From positions 248,001 through 312,000 of the forward strand of contig NC_063077.1 of the NCBI RefSeq assembly GCF_022605165.1: 64,000 nucleotides of DNA, written 5' to 3'. The notes beneath the pieces are model-generated. The model searched no databases and was not told the origin of the DNA. It saw nothing but the letters and a program-made list of their open reading frames with translations. This DNA is from Purpureocillium takamizusanense. Its lineage: Eukaryota > Ascomycota > Sordariomycetes > Hypocreales > Ophiocordycipitaceae. Position 1 is the first letter of the stretch. Every line of letters begins with the position of its first letter. Of the stretch, positions 59,926 through 64,000 are shown piece by piece. Position numbers and translations under genes: made by a program.

Positions 59926-62236
59926 GATAGCGAAGCGTGCGATGAAGGCAAGTGCAGACTCGCAACAAAGGCAGAGGTGAGAGAAGTGGTGTTTTCTGCC
60001 GTGTGCTCCAGCATGGGCCGGAGTCGACTGAGACAGCGGAATCGCGGCTGGCATCTTATAGTACTCGCTCGCCCCCGCGCGTCAGTCAGCGGCCCCCCCC
60101 CTTTCCCCGTCTCTCTCTCCTTCATTCTTTCATAGCTCAACTGGAAACGGGTTCGTCCACGTGCGAGGCAGCAGAGTCAGCTCGGAGGCCAAAAGAACCC
60201 GTTAGCTCTGCAGAGCTTGGCACCCGCCGCGGACGAGTTTGCCAGAAGAAGAAGCAGGAAGAAGAGGATGTCGTCCCAGCTTGGCGCCTTGCTCCATTGT
60301 GTAGTGTGCGTGCGTGCCTCTGCGTGTGCGTATTTGTGTGTGTGTGTGGACTGTGAACGGCGGACAGGCGTTCGTGCGAGGCGGGCGGTGATTGGAGCCG
60401 TTGGAGCATTGTGGGAGAAAGCTCCGAAGCTCAGCACACCCACCTGTTCCTCCCTCGCTTCGCCATTTGCCGACTCTAACGCATGGGAGGGGCGGGATGC
60501 CGCGCGGATCAAGAGGCGGGGCGGGTGGAATCGGCACCCAGAACCCAACACGACGGCAGCACGCGGAGAGCAGGCCGGCAGCGGGCCGCGCCAAGACGGG
60601 CTTACGTCTCAGGATTGGGCAGGTGCGTAAATCATCATAGTAATGGCGATGCTCCGAGGGCTGTTGATGGAGGGGTTGGAGGATGGATCGCCTCCATGTA
60701 CTACCCCGTTAAAGGCCCGCGTGGCCTATAACAGAGTGGGAACGTAAATAAGACATGGGACTCCCCGCACGCGTTGCGCTGGGTTGGGGCAAGCCGTTGC
60801 CAATCAGCCGGGCGCATGGGCACGGGCGGTCTCCATGTTGCGCACCACGAGGCCAGCCATCCCACACTGGGCCGTCACCAGAAGCCCGCTCCATGGCAAT
60901 CGTCAAATGTGGCGACGGCGGTGTCGCAACCTGTCAGGGTACGGATGGCTAGTTAGGGAAGAACCGTTTCAGCTTGCAGGCCAAAGGTTGTTTGCTCCCA
61001 TCCGGCATGTCCCACTCCTTCTCGGAAGATAAATACGAGAACCCCTTATCGCTTCGTCGTTCGTCGACGTTCCGCATTGTTGTTCCTCCTTCTGCTCGGC
61101 AGCAGGGCGCAAGGGGGCAACGGTGCCAGTATCCTGTCATTGGCCATGCTTCGAGAAAAGCCATCACTAGCACGGAATCAATCAAGCCCCAGGACTATCG
61201 TAATTGCCGGCCTTGTCCTCCATTGTTTGGGCAGGCAGGATCACATATGGCAAACAATCTCCATGCTGTGGCCACTATTGGCTGGCTGGCTTTTCTCCCC
61301 TGCAGCGGGACCCCGTCCGCCTTATTAGCCTCAGTGTCCATCCTGTTGGTGGAGGGGAGAGAGAGCGACATGTTCTATGGGGGTTCTCGTATGTGACTTT
61401 CAAGGCCACATCAATGAGCCCGACCGGAATGCGGAAACGACTAAATCTCGATGTCAGTCGAAATGTGTGCCGCGCGAGCCGAACGTATAATAGTCGTATG
61501 GTCAAGGTCGCAGGGCTCAAGAGCATCTGTGGCCGACGGGCGACACCAGACGCCAGTTGAAGGCATCGCGGCCGCAGGAGCTGGAGAAGCAAAGACTGGA
61601 CAAGCGTGGGGCCGCCAACATCAATACCAGCTTATACCACATACATGAGGCGACATGGACGTCAAGACAATGAGACGGGTGCACGCCTGATATTCGAGTC
61701 GTAACTCCCCTAGGCTCACCCACAGCAGGTCGAGCTCTGCCGACCGTCAAACAGCCTCCACCCCGGCATAGACAAAACAGGTTTGCCGCTTCACGAGCCC
61801 GTTTGTCTGCGCCATGATATAGAAAGCGCAACTCTGCGCGCGGCTCTCTCTCTCTTGCCTGGACATGTTTGCTTCAAACCTTCCGGGATGCTCGTAGATA
61901 GAAACAACGGTCCCCTCGCCTATGCTTGCTTGAAAGTTTCAGCCCTTTCGATTGCAACCCTGACAAGTTCCTGCGTGCAAAGACTGAGCCCCGAGATATC
62001 AGCCCTAGTCAAAGGGGCACTCAAAGGTTGTGCATAAGAACGAATTACGGCGCTCGTTGTTGACGATAGCATCCTACCACTCATTGACATTCTTTTTTCC
62101 GTGTTTCTCTTCATTGACCTAATTGACCTTTCATTTGGTCGACTGTTCGGTACCTGTTGAACGTCTCGTCCGATAGCTCGGTTGCCGAGATTAGACCAGC
62201 GGTGTCTGTTCTTTCTTAGAGAGCCTAGCTGCAATA
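59926..62236. other. Intergenic region, 2.3 kb, no gene seen
   Basis: The phospholipase promoter lies next to 59926 and is followed by a TG/GT microsatellite near 60302-60352. The rest holds no coherent reading frame; frames at 60974-61396 and 61783-62037 look random. The last 150 bp should be the leader of the membrane-protein gene. Confidence 0.4.
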
Positions 62237-63965
62237 ATGTCATCTAGATGCGATTTCCCCGTTTCAGACAAGGATTCAGACTTGGTGAGCCTCCTCTTCT
62301 ATCCCCAGGCTTGCTACTATTGATCCATTGGCCCTCGTGGATGCTAAATCTCGGTTGCTAACATTGATGTCCTTCAAAGACTGGAATAGGTGTATGAATC
62401 ATCCACAACAGCCTGTAGAATGTTCTGACGGATTATCCCTTTGCAGGTAATCGTCGCCTTCTGCGTCAATGCGGCCATCACGATTTCTCTCGCGGGCCAT
62501 ATCTACCTTTTTGCCGATGAGGTGGACTTCGACAGAGGCGGTGGCACTACCGTTGATTACATTGTCCGCAGGCTTGCCCACCGCATATTTGACTCAACGT
62601 GCGCCCTGGTCACAACCCTGCTCACTCATGTATCCTTTCTCCCATCCACCCGAAACCTTGGCCGGCTATACCACGACTATCGGATGCGACTTCGAAAATC
62701 TACGCTCCTGGTCATCTGCCTCAGCCTTGGGGACACCCAACTCATTACTGGCGGCTCTATTCTTCTCGCTCTCGTCTTAAGGGCCGAGCACGTCTCTCAG
62801 TATGCCTACTATATTGGGTCTCACCTCGCAGTCTTGTCGCTGGTCTCACACCAAGCCACCTCGCACATGATCCCGGATACTCTCGGCAAGATGCCCCTTC
62901 CCATGCGCGCATGGCGATTTTTCTGGGTCACGGCTCTTTCCGCCATCGTCGGTTTCTCTATTGTCATCGAATATGGCGACGCCTTCAACGCGACTGACAA
63001 ACAATCGATTGCCTGCGCAATCGATGGTCTTGGGGACCGAGGTTATTCGCCAGGCTTCGAGATACTTGCGTCGGTTGCCCTTTGGGTCCTACTTTGGGGG
63101 CTGTGTTGCAGTATAAACGTGTTCTTCCCCGGCGTCGCACGTTGCCGAACCGCACAAGTGGCTTTAGGCTGGACGGAAAGTCCTTCCAGACGGCTGGCCC
63201 AATTGCGCTGTAAACAGCCAGCGTCACCCACTCACCGACTCATCAACTGTGCGTTGAACTCCATGGCGGCCGCCATTCTCATCGCCAGGGAAATTGTGTT
63301 CTCTAAAGCTATTGGCTTGGTGCGCGTCTGGGCCATGTTCGGCGTAACAATCTTGGACATCTACATGGCCGGGCCGGGACCTGATAATGACCCCGAACAA
63401 GACACCTGGGAGTTTGGACAGATTCTGCCTCTTTTACTCTTGGCGTTGCCGCTGACGTCGTTTCTGGACGAACTGCTGAGTCTGTCAACCCCACATCAGT
63501 GCTGTGCTTCTCGCCCCTGGCTTGAGGCATTTCAGCTAATAGCTCGTAGGACCGAACGCGCACCGCGATGGCGTTGAGTTGTGTGGCGCAGAAACTTACC
63601 CGCTGCGAGATACTGTGGCCGAGTGCCAACCTGGAAGCAGAGTCACAGAGCCGGTTCGTGCCGTGTCTACTGCATCCAGTGTTGAAAGGCTTCTACAGGA
63701 AGAAGGCACGAGCGCCGCCTACAATGTGAGGCATGCCCGCTGCGGATCTCGCGAGCGGTCTGGGGCTCCTCAGGAGCACCTCCATGGGGCTGGTGCACTG
63801 GCAAACGACGGCAAAGAACATGATTTGGAGAATGAGATTCTTCGAACACCATGGTTCAGATGGTGTCTTATGCTCTCCTTTGGTCTCTGCAGCACCATGG
63901 CAGTTATTTTCGGCGTCTTCCAAGCATACTTTACGCTTCCTCGATATGAGTCACCATACATGTAG
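62237..63965 (+). CDS. Polytopic membrane protein of unknown function
   Basis: Exons 62237-62284, 62447-63545 and 63592-63965 give 506 aa, with every junction in frame. The short first exon supplies a polar start (MSSRCDFPVSDKDSDL). About eight hydrophobic segments follow, for example VIVAFCVNAAITISLAGHI, FFWVTALSAIVGFSIVI, ILASVALWVLLWGLCC and ILPLLLLALPLTSFL, then a polar loop of about 90 residues and a last segment WCLMLSFGLCSTMAVIF. The last intron (GTAGGA...GGCGCAG, 46 bp) is inferred; without it the protein would stop at 63577 and lose the loop and the last helix. The layout resembles fungal integral-membrane proteins with no assigned role, often found as lineage-specific families. No conserved catalytic motif is visible. 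Confidence 0.75.
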
Positions 63966-64000
63966 GGCCTTGGGAGAGGTTCAACTGTATTGTATGACAG

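Overview
The window is nuclear DNA of a filamentous ascomycete, most likely a sordariomycete. Genes are split by short introns (about 45-190 bp) with GTRNGT donors, CTAAC/CTGAC-like branch points and YAG acceptors. Three fungal Zn2Cys6 regulators are present, and the left edge carries a block that looks mutated by repeat-induced point mutation (RIP). I could reassemble 20 protein-coding genes; every multi-exon model below except one junction in the first regulator closes in frame with consensus splice sites. Species-level placement (Hypocreales is my guess) is inference only.

Layout. 1-0.8 kb: AT-rich block almost free of CpA/TpG. 1-4.3 kb: a small unknown gene and a compact SRPK-type kinase. 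5.1-7.9 kb: a degenerate Pol III A-box/B-box element and, divergent from it, BRF1, the TFIIIB subunit. 7.9-10.5 kb: long non-coding stretch with a repeated 9-mer and a perfect hairpin. 10.5-13.5 kb: D-2-hydroxyacid dehydrogenase and an Old Yellow Enzyme, tail to tail. 14.7-17.1 kb: first Zn2Cys6 regulator. 18.0-22.4 kb: divergent M20-family N-carbamoyl amide hydrolase and Dal5-type permease sharing a promoter with GATA sites, which looks like a nitrogen-scavenging unit. 22.4-23.5 kb: metallophosphoesterase. 25.4-27.7 kb: Mx-like dynamin GTPase. 28.2-36 kb: second Zn2Cys6 regulator, LAT-type amino-acid permease, sugar transporter. 38.7-40.2 kb: secreted DNase-I-fold (EEP) phosphatase with its own N-terminal domain.

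42.5-51.4 kb: a visibly AT-richer block with an APC permease, a TIGR04076-family protein, a third Zn2Cys6 regulator, an aldo/keto reductase carrying an unexplained N-terminal domain of about 190 residues, and a nitrilase-superfamily amidase. Permease, regulator, redox enzyme and amide hydrolase side by side suggest a small catabolic cluster, possibly for an imported nitrogen compound. This is the best candidate for an undescribed system here. 51.7-60 kb holds three secreted proteins (an unknown 4-Cys protein, a serine carboxypeptidase and a fungal-type phospholipase A2) around a 4.6-kb gene-poor stretch with decayed reading frames. The window ends in an unknown polytopic membrane protein.
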